A stretch of DNA of 64,000 nucleotides from Xanthostigma xanthostigma (taxonomy: Eukaryota > Arthropoda > Insecta > Raphidioptera > Raphidiidae). Where the stretch lies: NCBI GenBank assembly GCA_963575645.1, contig OY754472.1:31125401-31189400 (forward strand). The letters run 5' to 3'. Shown one piece after another: positions 46,304 through 56,689 of the stretch (position 1 is its first letter; the number at the start of each line of letters is the position of its first letter). The notes beneath the pieces were generated by a model, which worked only from the letters and a program-made list of their open reading frames with translations, made no database searches and had not been told where the DNA came from. Made by a program: the position numbers and the translations under genes.

Positions 46304-46401
46304 AAAATCGAATTCTAAATGTTGCGGACAAAAGTTAGCGAAAATAAAATTATTAATTTATTTTCGCTAACTTTTGTCCGCAACTTTTAGAATTCGATTT
46401 T
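46304..46401. repeat. Near-perfect 45 bp-arm hairpin
   Basis: The left arm 46304-46348 and right arm 46357-46401 are inverse with one mismatch (gttgcggacaaaagttagcg core) and an 8-base loop. It is either a tiny MITE or an RNA hairpin; nothing indicates transcription. Confidence 0.8.
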
Positions 46402-46961
46402 GACATATTAAAGCAAATATAAGTAGAAAACTATTTTTGGTTAAGAGCGTCCATGTCTACTGGAAATAACTGCAATTAATTATAAACTTGCTCTACTTGG
46501 AACTGTGCTCCCATTGGGACCGCGACATTTCCCTGAACATAAAATTAACCGATAATATCAGCTGATCAATTTACAATCGCATTTTTAATACACAAATCGA
46601 TAACAAAAAGTACATCAAAAGTCACCCATTTTCCATGAAAGAGATAACATCAAAGGGGCGGTCACAGATATCTGCTAACAAATTACATGACAGTAAATTA
46701 CTATAATAAACTAATTTATTAAAAAATATAACAGGTGTTTAAAAAATAGGTAGAAGTCAAATCTCCGGGAAATGATTGTTCACTGTAAAAAAAAAGAGAC
46801 GATACCTAGATAAGAAATGACGTAACTTTTTACGCACGGCTTCATATGCGTTCATATCTAAAATGAGCTTTAGAATTTCTATATTTGTTTTTAATTAATC
46901 ACTATGTAAGTAATTAGAATAATAAAAATTGTTAGTAGAAGTTTTGTTCCAAAAATTTGTA

Positions 46962-47443
46962 TTGAAGGAGATCTATTTAGTTGAGGAACAATTGAAAAAT
47001 AATACCAGAGTATCGCCTGTGGCCAACGTTTCGAAAGATAATTTTCATCTTCAGGGCCTCAATGCAAGTTGAGATGGTAAATTGTGCAAATTATTGTACA
47101 TAATATCCATGATCATTTAATTTATGAATTTCAACAGTTTTTAAATTTAAAAATATCATAAAACAGTTTTTTAGATAAAATTGTTCTGTCCAATGTGATA
47201 ATAAATATTGTAATAAGTAATAAAATTGTAATATTGTAATAAAATAAATATTGATATTTAAAAACTGACGAAATTCGTAAATTCAATGATTATGTATATT
47301 ACAATAATTTGCACAATTTACCATCTAAACTTGTATTGAGGCCCTGAAGATGATAATATATTTTTCTAATCGTTGGCCACAAGCGATACTCTGGTAAAGC
47401 TTATGTTTCAATTGTTCCTCAACCAAATAAATCTCCTTCAATA
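46962..47443. mobile_element. Penelope-type inverted terminal repeats
   Basis: The arms 46962-47115 and 47288-47443 are inverse-related (gttgaggaacaattgaaa, accagagtatcgc, catcttcagggcctcaat). In the left arm (47022-47058, minus strand) ggcc, CTGAAGA, a weak stem, GAAACG and ggcc are in hammerhead-like order. In the right arm the GAAAC box is mutated. No enzyme frame remains. Confidence 0.6.
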
Positions 47444-47468
47444 ATAAAAATGTGAAAATCAACAATAA

Positions 47469-47790
47469 CTAGCCGTCCTGTTGCTCTGAAATCGAGCAAA
47501 TTTATTTTTTCAACTTAAATTTCTTATTTGTTTTTCCTTTTTGGCATATGTATGCCAATTGTTTTACCAAAGCCTGCACAGAACATAATATCATGTATTT
47601 TCTAACGTTAAAATTGATTATTTAGAAACTGATTTTACAACCCTTAAAGTTTCCTTAACGCATTACTGACACCTTATCGCCGATCTGTACATCAAGACCT
47701 TTCAAATGACACCTAGATCGTCAAAATCGGTCCAGTGGTTTAGGAGGAGATAGCCGTACAAAGAAACTGCTTGCCTATTAAATAATATTT
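47469..47790 (-). mobile_element. Possible Helitron remnant
   Basis: A CTAG-type end (actagccgtcctgttgctc) starts at 47469. The text tcaaaatcggtccagtggtt near 47,720 is typical of Helitron or RTE interiors. The 5' end was not identified. Confidence 0.35.
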
Positions 47791-48174
47791 AAATATTTTT
47801 GGGGAATTGAATTGAAACTTATAGCATGTAATCCGGCTACACGATACCATTTTTTTTCATTTACATATTTTTATTTTTAAGTACCTATACGCTTAGTTGA
47901 GATGAGGCGCAGATCTAAAGTAAATTGAGAATTTTTTTCTCTTTTGAAATTTTAAAGATGCCCGCATGTCTGCATAAAAAAAGTAATTGTAGTTTAGAAA
48001 ACACAAATTTTCTATTCGATTGCAAAATTTAAATATTTCAATTTGAAACCATTTTATTATTTTATAAAAGTATAGTTATTCGAGCGAAATATGATCATGT
48101 TTTCATACCGAGGTACGGAACCCTAAAAATTATGTGTACTATGAAGAACCGTAGTACCCGGCCTTGATCTAGGT

Positions 48175-48461
48175 CAGGGGAGGCGAACCTATGGCACGCG
48201 TGCCACAGGTGGAACGCGACAAATTATTATGGGCACGGAAGTGTTGATGTGTAAAAATCGAAGTAATTAAAAATATGCTAGATGTCGACAAAAATTCACT
48301 ATCATGACGCTCGGTGTATTATCGAAATTCTTTTCAACTATGTTTGATTCATTTTTTTGACAACTAAATTTCTTTGGCTGCTTGTCGGCACGTCATACTT
48401 TCATTATAACATTTTTGAAAAAAAAATTGACACATAAATTTAGAAAGGTTTGCCATCCCTG
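48175..48461. mobile_element. hAT MITE (287 bp) beside the promoter
   Basis: The TIRs caggggaggcgaacct and (inverse) cagggatggcaaacct match at 13 of 16. The 8 bp flanks are atctaggt (48167-48174) and atatagtt (48462-48469), 6 of 8 matching, which fits an aged NTCTAGAN-type target. It ends about 30 bases before the TATA box of the exon at 48680. Confidence 0.72.
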
Positions 48462-48491
48462 ATATAGTTAGTTACGCTACTGTTTTTGAGG

Positions 48492-48498
48492 TATAAAA
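48492..48498 (+). promoter_or_regulatory. Candidate TATA box of host gene
   Basis: The sequence tataaaa within gaggtataaaaccgg lies 188 bases upstream of a signal-peptide exon. Initiation 25-35 bases downstream would give a 5' UTR of about 150 bases. Alternatively tttaatctccag (48541-48552) is a splice acceptor from the 41.5 kb exon. Confidence 0.4.
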
Positions 48499-48679
48499 CC
48501 GGAACAAAATGAAATATCCCGACATAATTTACGAACCTTGTTTAATCTCCAGTTAAATGCGGCCTAAAAGAACTGAACAAAGACAAATCTACAACAATAA
48601 ACGAACAACAATAGTGCAAGTAAATTAATAAATCATTAGTGCGTGCGACAGTGGTGACATCAACTGAAGTACCGGCATC

Positions 48680-48746
48680 ATGGCAGCTTTCAGCGGCATG
48701 TGGGCGTCGTTAGCAGCTTTAACTTTAGCGTCATGCATCGTTAATG
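48680..48746 (+). CDS. First coding exon of a secreted or membrane protein
   Basis: This is the only exon that looks like host coding sequence. The start ATG has A at -3 and G at +4. Twenty-two codons encode MAAFSGMWASLAALTLAS followed by CIVN, a short N-region plus a hydrophobic stretch ending in small residues, as in a cleaved signal peptide. The exon ends in the consensus donor G|GTGAGT (GT at 48747), giving a phase-1 intron, the phase commonly found right after signal-peptide exons. Upstream are a TATA box and possible acceptor. No downstream exon was recognised in the window, where a DIRS element and many MITEs fill the presumed intron. The product family cannot be named from this exon. 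Confidence 0.6.
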
Positions 48747-49250
48747 GTGAGTAAATACGTGTTGTGATGTATTATTTGAGGTTAAGTTCACACTTCGACA
48801 AGATGGCGTTCACAAGTGAAGAACCGCACATTAACGGAGGGAACATGTAACACACATAACGAAGGATGTTAAACGTAAAATAGAGAGTGCCTGTGACGTC
48901 TAGGTTATGGGTTTATTTATTAAATTTAATTTGGCACTACGCATTATATATAGAATGATTTTTAAGTTGATTCTTCTTTTTTAACAGCGTGTAAAAATCA
49001 AATAGACAAACAGATATTTAAAATAATTTTTTTATCAAAACCTTTCAAGGTTTAATTAACTTTTATAAATTTTATATTAATTACTTGATTTAAAAGCCCG
49101 ATTAACACACGCGAAGAAATGATAGCACGAATCGAAAATGCATTCCAAATAATTCGCGGAGGGCACTTATTGCTACTACAAGCATGTGCAGAAGCATGGC
49201 TATACGACGCACGAATCTTTGTGTCCAACAAAACGGGCACAACTTCGAAT

Positions 49251-49392
49251 AATTTTATTTCGAGTATTTTCCTCAAGATCAGTTACTTGATAGATAAGCC
49301 TTCTGCTTGATGTTGCCACAGTGTTTAAATCGTGTAGAAACAAAATCTATGGTGTCCCTACACATTGCTCCACTCTGTCTACATCTCCATTA
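49251..49392 (+). repeat. DIRS left inverted terminal repeat
   Basis: It starts ttttatttcgagtattttcc and runs to catctccatta. The inner 116 bp equal the right ITR exactly; the outer ~25 bp differ from the right end, as DIRS ITRs do, and are matched instead by the internal complementary region. Confidence 0.88.
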
Positions 49393-49451
49393 CGGTTTTC
49401 TGTGCGACGCGTTGCTTACAGTGTTTTTTCTTCTCACCTTTAATCTTCAGG

Positions 49452-49583
49452 ATGGGCAAAAGAAAAGCCGAAGAAAAAATAAGAAAATTGAAAAAGGGAC
49501 TAAATAAATACGAGGAACAAATGGAAAAAGAAAAATCAGGTGAGAAAACATCGCATGATCGTTTTCTATGCAACTACAAATAG
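49452..49583 (+). pseudogene. DIRS gag N-terminal part
   Basis: The frame MGKRKAEEKIRKLKKGLNKY is a charged coiled-coil start like other DIRS gag proteins, with EEQMEKEKSGEKTSHDRF after it. It stops after 43 codons. A splice-donor-like aaatcag|gtgaga lies inside it. A later gag-like acidic fragment is readable near 51300-51530 (EYEYPEYPLSEGPDGDEL). The tandem array separates the two. Confidence 0.55.
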
Positions 49584-49709
49584 TTCAATTTGCGACATAA
49601 CCTGTCATACACTGCTGTCATATCACAGACCTTAGACCATGTACACTGTACAGTTATGCAGTTGTAGCCCGTGAGGTCAAAAATGAGAGGGAGCGCAATA
49701 TGTTTCCAA

Positions 49710-51200
49710 CAATATAGTACTGGCAAAATATAGTATTGGAGAAGTTTTTTCCGCGTAGCGGACATTACAGATGTGTGACATCTTCCTACAATATACAGTA
49801 CTGGCTAAGCAGGTTCCGGTTTCCTGTGCGATACGTTAAACAGTGCTCTTTCGTCGGCGATTTACATCGAACAAGTTCACATAACCTCTGTGTGGCGAAT
49901 GACGCATTTCCTATGAGGTCTAAGAAGAGTAGGAGCCAAGTATAGTTAACTATACAACACTGACATTTTATGTCCAAACACCAAGGAGGTCTATCAAGAT
50001 GCAGCGGTAACAAACATGTATCTGTTACGATCATGTTAGATGTGTGACATCCATCAACTACAATACCGAAAAGCATACACCTTGCGAAGGTTATGCTAGA
50101 TGTACATTACATCTATTGCAACTACTGTTCGGTAACAAACATGTATCGTGTTACGATCATGTTAGACGTGTGACATCCATCAACTACAATACCGAAAAGC
50201 ATACACCTTGCGAAGGTTATGCTAGATGTACATTACATCTATTGCAACTACTGTTCGGTAACAAACATGTATCGTGTTACGATCATGTTAGATGTGTGAC
50301 ATCTATCAACTACAATACCGAAAAGCATACACCTTGCGAAGGTTATGCTAGATGTACATTACATCTATTGCAACTACTGTTCGGTAACAAACATGTATCG
50401 TGTTACGATCATGTTAGATGTGTGACATCTATCAACTACAATACCGAAAAGCATACACCTTGCTAAGGTTATGCTAGATGTACATTACATCTATTGCAAC
50501 TACTGTTCGGTAACAAACATGTATCGTGTTACGATCATGTTAGATGTGTGACATCTATCAACTACAATACCGAAAAGCATACACCTTGCTAAGGTTATGC
50601 TAGATGTACATTACATCTATTGCAACTACTGTTCGGTAACAAACATGTATCGTGTTACGATCATGTTAGATGTGTGACATCTATCAACTACAATACCGAA
50701 AAGCATACACCTTGCTAAGGTTATGCTAGATGTACATTACATCTATTGCAACTACTGTTCGGTAACAAACATGTATCGTGTTACGATCATGTTAGATGTG
50801 TGACATCTATCAACTACAAGACCGAAAAGCATACACCTTGCTAAGGTTATGCTAGATGTACATTACATCTATTGCAACTACTGTTCGGTAACAAACATGT
50901 ATCGTGTTACGATCATGTTAGATGTGTGACATCTATCAACTACAATACCGAAAAGCATACACCTTGCTAAGGTTATGCTAGATGTACATTACATCTATTG
51001 CAACTACCGACAATACAGTACTGGCTATACATGTTCCGCGTGGCGGACATGTTAGATGTGTGACATCTACCTGCAATATAGTACTAGCTAAGTATGTTCC
51101 GCGTGGCGGACATGTTATATGTGTGACATCTACCTACAATACACTACTGGCTAAGCATGTTCCGCGCGGCGGACATGTTAGATGTGTGACATCTACCCAT
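49710..51200 (+). repeat. 63/126 bp higher-order tandem array in DIRS gag region
   Basis: The central part has 126 bp units with tgacatc(c/t)atcaac starting at 50045, 50171, 50297, 50423, 50549, 50675, 50801 and 50927 (the last partial). They are nearly identical. On the right, 63 bp units recur at exactly 63 bp spacing (gttccgcg at 51033, 51096, 51159), and degenerate 63-mers lie on the left near 49,700-49,830. Both periods are multiples of three and one frame reads through as 21- and 42-residue repeats (VTSINYNTEKHTPCEGYARC). From the fourth unit a cga-to-taa-type change adds a stop. The 126-mer looks like a diverged dimer of the 63-mer that was later amplified. Confidence 0.93.
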
Positions 51201-51547
51201 TTTCCAAATCAATTGTCAATCTTGATCACCTAGACCCAGATAACTGTAAAAGACAGTAAACATACAATACTTCGGTATTAAACATCAGGAACTAAGCAAG
51301 CCTGGTTTAGTTTCAGGAAACAACTCCATAGACAATAATGAATCATTCATTCAGTCAATCACCAATAGCAGTCACTCTAGTGTCACCTACAGCGAATACG
51401 AGTATCCGGAATACCCCCTCAGTGAAGGGCCAGACGGAGATGAACTAAAACTATTTCCTGATCAGGAACCTGTGGAAGACGTCATCGAAGGAGTGCTACG
51501 ATCTCGGAGACCGTGGTCAACAGAGATAAAAAGTTGAACGAAAGACA

Positions 51548-52410
51548 GTGTCAAATAAGTGCGACAGTCTCAGCTCTGGGAACAACATTATCAGAGCTAG
51601 TAAGATCCAAAGAAAACTAGATACTCGAAAAATTAATAACTGCATAAATGAGCTACTTGAAATGGGTGCCATTTCAAAATGTCAGCCTACTGTGGGTCAG
51701 CACCTATCAAAAATCTTCGTGGTGCCAAAACCAAATGGCAGTAACAGATTTATTTTAATTTTAAAAAAATCTAAATACCTTTCGAAACACGAAACATTTT
51801 AAGTTGGAGGACATTAGGACTGCGATAAAATTAATTTCAAAAAATTGCTATTTTAGCACAATAGATCTGAAAGATTCATATTTTTGTTACACCTATAAAT
51901 GAGGGTCATAGAAAATTCCTTAGATTCTCTTTTCCAGACATTTTGTATGAATTCAATTGTCTACCATTTGGCCTGGCCTCAGCTCCATACGTATTTACAA
52001 AGTTAACGAGACCAGTACTTACATATTTAAGATCACGTGGTTGTATCTCAGTTAATTATTTGGATGATTTTCTAATAATAGAAAGTACGGCAGAACAATG
52101 CAAAGATAATATCGACTTCACTTCCAAGTTACTTCAGTCACTAGGGTTTATAATTAATTTTGAAAAAAGTCTAACGACCCCTCGTAGAGTTTGTACATTT
52201 CTTGGGTTTGAATTAAACTCACAAACTTCTACATTGGGCATTCCGCAGGAAAAAAGAAATAAAATATTTCTTTTAATACGACATTTCAAAGAACGAAGAC
52301 AGTGTTCTATAAGAAAACTTGCTCATTTTATTGGCGTCATAATATCAATATGTCTAACAGTAGTATACGGTTGGGTACACACAAAGATTTTGAACGTTAT
52401 AAATATTTAG
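51548..52410 (+). pseudogene. DIRS reverse transcriptase remnant
   Basis: The segment has IFVVPKPNGSNRFIL, FSTIDLKDSYF, FNCLPFGLASAPYVFTKLTR and the catalytic VNYLDDFLII, all reverse transcriptase motifs of the DIRS/gypsy type. Then come FLGFELNSQT and IRKLAHFIGV. Frame changes occur near 51800 and 51900-51945, so no complete protein can be made. A conserved acidic pair is still visible in the LDD box. Confidence 0.88.
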
Positions 52411-52499
52411 CGTTAAAGAAAAGAGATAATGATTACAATATATTAATCACATTCCCGACCGAATTTACAAGCGAATTTCTCTGGTGGCATAACAATATC

Positions 52500-52806
52500 T
52501 TACATTCTGTTAATCCTATTCGAACCAACAATTTCACTACGGAAATATATACCGATGCTAGCACTACGGGATGGGGTGCAGCATGCAATGGGGAAACATT
52601 CATGGTTTCTGGAAAGAAGATGAAAGTTCACATCATATCAACTATTTGGAAATGCTAACGGTATATCTCGCAATTAAATGCTTTACAAAGGACTTAAAAA
52701 ACTGCGAGGTATTACTTCGTGTCGATAACACAACAGCGATTGCTTATGTGAATCGTATGGGCGGTATCCAATTCCCAAACTTAAACAACTTAGCCCGAAA
52801 AATTTA
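52500..52806 (+). pseudogene. DIRS RNase H remnant
   Basis: YTDASTTGWGAACNG (catalytic D) is followed, after a frameshift near 52655, by INYLEMLTVYLAIKCF (E) and VLLRVDNTTAIAYVNRMGG (D). This order is typical for RNase H after the reverse transcriptase in DIRS elements. The domain removes RNA from the hybrid. Confidence 0.8.
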
Positions 52807-53180
52807 GAGTTGGTGAGAACATCGACATATTTGGATATTTGCATCGTATATCCAATCTAAAGAAAACAAAGAGGCTGATTTTGAGCCAGGTAGAACAAAA
52901 ATCGAAACTGAATGGGAAATACACCCAGACATTTTCAAAAAGATTGTCAGTTGTTTCGGTAAACCAGAAATAGACTTGTTTGCCTCTAGAATAAATAAAA
53001 AGTGCTCAAAATTCGTATCTTGGAAAAAGGATCCAGAATCGTACGCAGTAGATGCGTTTACAAAAATGGGAAAAATTTTTACTTCTCTGCTTTCCCGCCA
53101 TTTTTCTATGATTATGAAAACTTTACAAGCTTACCCTGGTTTCCGCGAAGTTGTCAGCACGGCATATCTAAGAAAGGGCC
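52807..53180 (+). pseudogene. DIRS methyltransferase-like (DAM) domain remnant
   Basis: Recognisable are the segments KENKEADFEPGRTKIETEWE, KPEIDLFASRINKKCSKFVS and WKKDPESYAVDAF. These correspond to the conserved region between RNase H and recombinase in DIRS1 and PAT elements, described as an adenine-methylase-like domain. It overlaps the following recombinase in another frame. Confidence 0.65.
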
Positions 53181-54129
53181 ATTCTAAACACAGCATTGAG
53201 GTCATCATAGCTTCAATATCCAACGCTACAGCTAAACAATACGACCTCTACTTACGTAAGTGGTAAATATACTGTAATAAATGTCAAATTAGTCCGTACA
53301 CACTAGACGCCGCTCTTATTAATTTTTTAAATGAACTGTTCAGTAATGGAGCTGCATATGGTTCCCTTAACGGCGCTAGATCAGCATTGTCAATGATTAT
53401 GGGTCCGGAAGTAGGTTCTGATCCCACAATAAAGAGATTCTTTAGGGGGGCCTTTAATTTAAGACCCTTAAAACCGAAATACGAAAAAACCTGGGACCCA
53501 TCGCCAGTGCTAGAACACTTAGGCACTTTCGCCTAATGAAAGTTTAAACCTAGAAGTCTTAACCAAGAAAACAGTAACCTTACTATCTCTGTGTACAGCT
53601 CAGAGAGTACAAACTATTTCCTTATCAATATAGATAATATATCAATATGTAACGAAACGTTAGAGATAAAAAAAAAAAAAAAAAAAAAACTGAAAAATTT
53701 AAGACCACTGGCCTGGGTAGATTTCAACCTTTGTTACGAGTTCCAGACTTTACGGACAACCCTAACATTTGTCCAGCAACGGCTCTAGTGGGGTACATGA
53801 ATAAGACTAAGAATATTAGATCTCACGCTAATAGACTATTTATTACATTCAAAAGACCATATCACGCAGCCTCTAGTCAAAGTATCAGCCGGTGGATTAA
53901 ACAAACACTAGAGGACAGCGGAATTAATACAAATATTTTTTCCGCCCATAGCACTAGACATGCTTCAACCTCTCTAGCAGAGAGACAGGGCATTAATATA
54001 GACATTATAAGGAAAACAGCAGGATGGACAAGGTCGTCTTGTTCCTTCGCAAAATTCTACAATAGACCTATTGTAGGAAATGACCTAGAATTTGCAAAAA
54101 CAATTTTGCAATCCACCAAAAATAAGTAA
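53180..54129 (+). pseudogene. DIRS tyrosine recombinase remnant
   Basis: The recombinase inserts the circular DNA copy without target duplications. An N-terminal SAM-like part (SIEVIIASISNATAKQYDLY and FFRGAFNLRPLKPKYEKTWD) is followed by the catalytic part. The active-site residues are visible: R in TAQRVQT, the H-x-x-R box in HSTRHAST, and the nucleophilic Y in KFYNRPIV. The frame is broken by a poly-A tract of about 20 at 53668-53689 and by further shifts near 53270 and 53730. The last 132 codons (53731-54129) are open. Confidence 0.88.
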
Positions 54130-54413
54130 AATGACCAAATATGGTAACTTATGTGATTAAAGAAAAAGAATTATTGTTATTTTTTTAAATTGCTTTAACA
54201 TCACTTTAGAAATGTTAAATGTGATAATTTATGTGATTTAGTCAAGAGAAATAGACTGTTATTTTTTTATTTACCTTAAATAAGAATGTTAAATACATAT
54301 ACATTATACACCTTTATAATATATAGGTCTATACCAGATTGTTTAAATATGGCGGTGAGTGTAATAAAGTATAAAATATTCGCTCTCCGCCTTAAAACTT
54401 CTTTGCTTTAAAC

Positions 54414-54530
54414 ATCTATCAAGTAACTGATCTTGAGGAAAATACTCGAAATAAAATTTTATGATCAAAGGAACTTACCTAAGTGATCTTCGATCATAAT
54501 TTTATGAGAGTATTTTCCGAAGAGATCAGT
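54414..54530. repeat. DIRS internal complementary region
   Basis: The first half is the inverse of the left end (tcaagtaactgatcttgagg, aaaatactcgaaataaaatt). The second half is the inverse of the right end (aaaggaacttacctaagtga, gagtattttccgaagagatc). Joined ends of this kind are the hallmark of DIRS elements and are used to build the circular intermediate. Confidence 0.9.
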
Positions 54531-54614
54531 ATCCCTCCCTACCCGAACGCATTCTTCTTCCCCTGTGGAAGTTATAAGGCTGCGAATATTATGATTTTTC
54601 TCAGCTCTCAACTA

Positions 54615-54800
54615 TAATGGAGATGTAGACAGAGTGGAGCAATGTGTAGGGACACCATAGATTTTGTTTCTACACGATTTAAACACTGTGGCAACATCAA
54701 GCAGAAGGCTTATCTATCAAGTAACTGATCTCTTCGGAAAATACTCTCATAAAATTATGATCGAAGATCACTTAGGTAAGTTCCTTTGATCATAAAATTT
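54615..54800 (-). repeat. DIRS right inverted terminal repeat
   Basis: The first 116 bp are the exact inverse of the left ITR. The unique outer part ends near tgatcataaaattt (54788-54800), as predicted by the internal complementary region. Target duplications are not expected. Confidence 0.88.
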
Positions 54801-55651
54801 CTGTGAATACCTGATAATGACATAACATACTTACATATTGACATAACATAACGCCAGGACTGACCTCAAAATTTGATAAAATTTAACGAAACTTTGAAAA
54901 CCCGTTCCTCGTTCATTTTTGAGTTTTGATACAAAAGTTACTAGAAATATGTGTTCGTCTATTTGATTTCTACAAGCTGCTCAAAAATAAAAATCAACTT
55001 AAAAATAATTCTGTATAATGTTGTTGTCGAGTTCTACTTAAAAAGAATGCTGCCGAGTTGAAGTCTATTCGTTTCTCAAATAGGCTTCGCATAAATTATA
55101 AAAAAGTATGCGCGAGGCACTCGTTTTAAAAAACGAAAAGTTCTAACAATTGTTGACGATTTTATTATTTCAGGATTGGAAAATGTGCTGAATTTGGATT
55201 AATATCTATATCTATCTGTTTCTGTATTATGTCTCTTTCTTTAGAGTTTAGAGGTTTAAAAACAATTTAAAGAACCCCTGTAAAATAATTTAAAACATTA
55301 TACACTATTAAAAGTGAATTTAATTAAATAACAGCTGATATTTTATAAAACAATTAGTGCATAAGCAACGTATTCTGTATCTATAAATATTTTGCAAATT
55401 CGTAATTTGAATATAATATCTACTCTCTTGCAATGAAAGTGCTGAAGTATCAGTGTTTCCATAATACATCAAATGATTACACCGCCATTTTCCACCAACT
55501 GAAAATACATTTAGTGCCTAGCGCGCCTAATGTGACGCGATGTAATGTGCTGTGATGTAATTGTTAATTACGTAAACTGTATATGTCTATATTGCATGCA
55601 AAGTCTACTTCACACTATCGAAATATCAGCCAGTTTTACACGGCCGGAACA
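54801..55651. other. Non-coding DNA
   Basis: No gene or transposon end was recognised. Confidence 0.35.
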
Positions 55652-56686
55652 CAAATTTCTGTTCCCTATACCTATACATACTGGTGACCGAAGTCACGAA
55701 TTCGTATAGGAAACGAAAATTGTTCCGGCGCCACAAACTCTATACGATTTCCATTTCGTGCTAGCTCGCGCGTCGTGTCATCAGTCTTTTTGCCGTTCAC
55801 TTTTGTCATGACTTGCAGTTTCTTCCGCATGTTAATCGTCATTGTTGGCTCGTTCAACATTTTATTATTACCTACACAGATAGTAAATAGTCTCGTAAAT
55901 AGTAGTCTTTTTTATTCTTATAAAGAATAAGTTAAATTTAATTACTTTATCCAATAATGTCTTGCGAAACAAATGCCAGCGTGATAAATGTTATTCAGTT
56001 ATTTGATAGCGAATGTCGTATTGTAAAGAAAGATAAAAATGTCGGAAGTAAAATCGTCGAATTGAGAACAAAATTTAGGCCAGAACTGGAAATGGATAAA
56101 ACAATATTCTACGGCGACTAAGACCAACTGGATTGATAAAAGAAATTATTGAAGGTACTAATTATTAATATAACATATTTTTACTTGCAAGTGCGTTTGA
56201 TACTAATCTATTGGAATATTACTCTAAATTAGAGCTGTAAAAGTAACGAGAAATTGTGTACCCGTATGTATACGTTACTTAAAGAACCAGTACCCGTTAC
56301 TTTCGTATCGTTACGTTACTCGTTACTTTTCATACGACATACAATCGTGTACTAGCATCAAGCATGTATAAGCATCGCAACGAGGCGCGTCGCATACGTG
56401 ATACGGTATGACTTCGTTCGTATAACGTATAACCGCATCAAACGAGTCGAACTGACATGGATGCGAAAGATGCGAGTAACGAAATGAATTTGTAAGTTAC
56501 TTCGAGTCAGACGATGTACCAGTTACTCAGTAACGAATACATACGGTTTGTTACAGCTCTACTCTAAATAGTATATATTGACAAGTAGGTCATTACACCG
56601 TATAGGGTTTGTAGCGCCGGAACAATTTTCGTTTCCTATACGAATTCGTGACTTCGGTCACCAGTATGTATAGGGAACGGAAATTA
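55652..56686. mobile_element. ~1.0 kb TIR element with decayed frame
   Basis: The ~90 bp arms at 55652-55745 and 56597-56686 are inverse-related (atactggtgaccgaagtcac, gtataggaaacgaaaattgt). Inside, a short plus-strand frame at 55957 begins MSCETNASVINVIQLFDSEC and stops after 54 codons. It may be a decayed transposase start, but I do not recognise the family. A hAT MITE is nested within. Confidence 0.7.
56230..56561. mobile_element. Nested hAT MITE (332 bp) with 8 bp TSD
   Basis: It has perfect 11 bp TIRs tagagctgtaa/ttacagctcta and identical 8 bp target duplications ctctaaat (56222-56229 and 56562-56569). The interior is rich in gttac/gtaac motifs, as hAT subterminal repeats often are. Non-coding. 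Confidence 0.9.
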
Positions 56687-56689
56687 CTT

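Larger units (their letters stand above)
49251..54800 (+). mobile_element. DIRS-1-type YR retrotransposon, decayed
   Basis: The ~5.5 kb element has inverted terminal repeats: 49277-49392 and 54615-54730 are identical over 116 bp in inverse orientation. An internal complementary region at 54414-54530 matches both outer ends. Inside are a gag start, a large tandem array, then RT, RNase H, methyltransferase-like and tyrosine recombinase remnants in the order known for DIRS1/PAT relatives. All frames have stops or frameshifts. It lies downstream of the splice donor at 48747, so it is intronic if that gene is real. Confidence 0.92.

Noticed and set aside
50044-50466. Open frame of 140 codons in the tandem array as an independent gene
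   Set aside because: It is just the in-frame part of 126 bp tandem units; the same units carry a stop from the fourth copy on.
50005-51007. CRISPR-like array
   Set aside because: Units are contiguous with no unique spacers, 126 bp long, and lie inside a eukaryotic retrotransposon; no cas genes exist.
55672-55860. 62-codon minus-strand frame as gene
   Set aside because: Its last third is the TIR of the element 55652-56686 and no domain is recognised.
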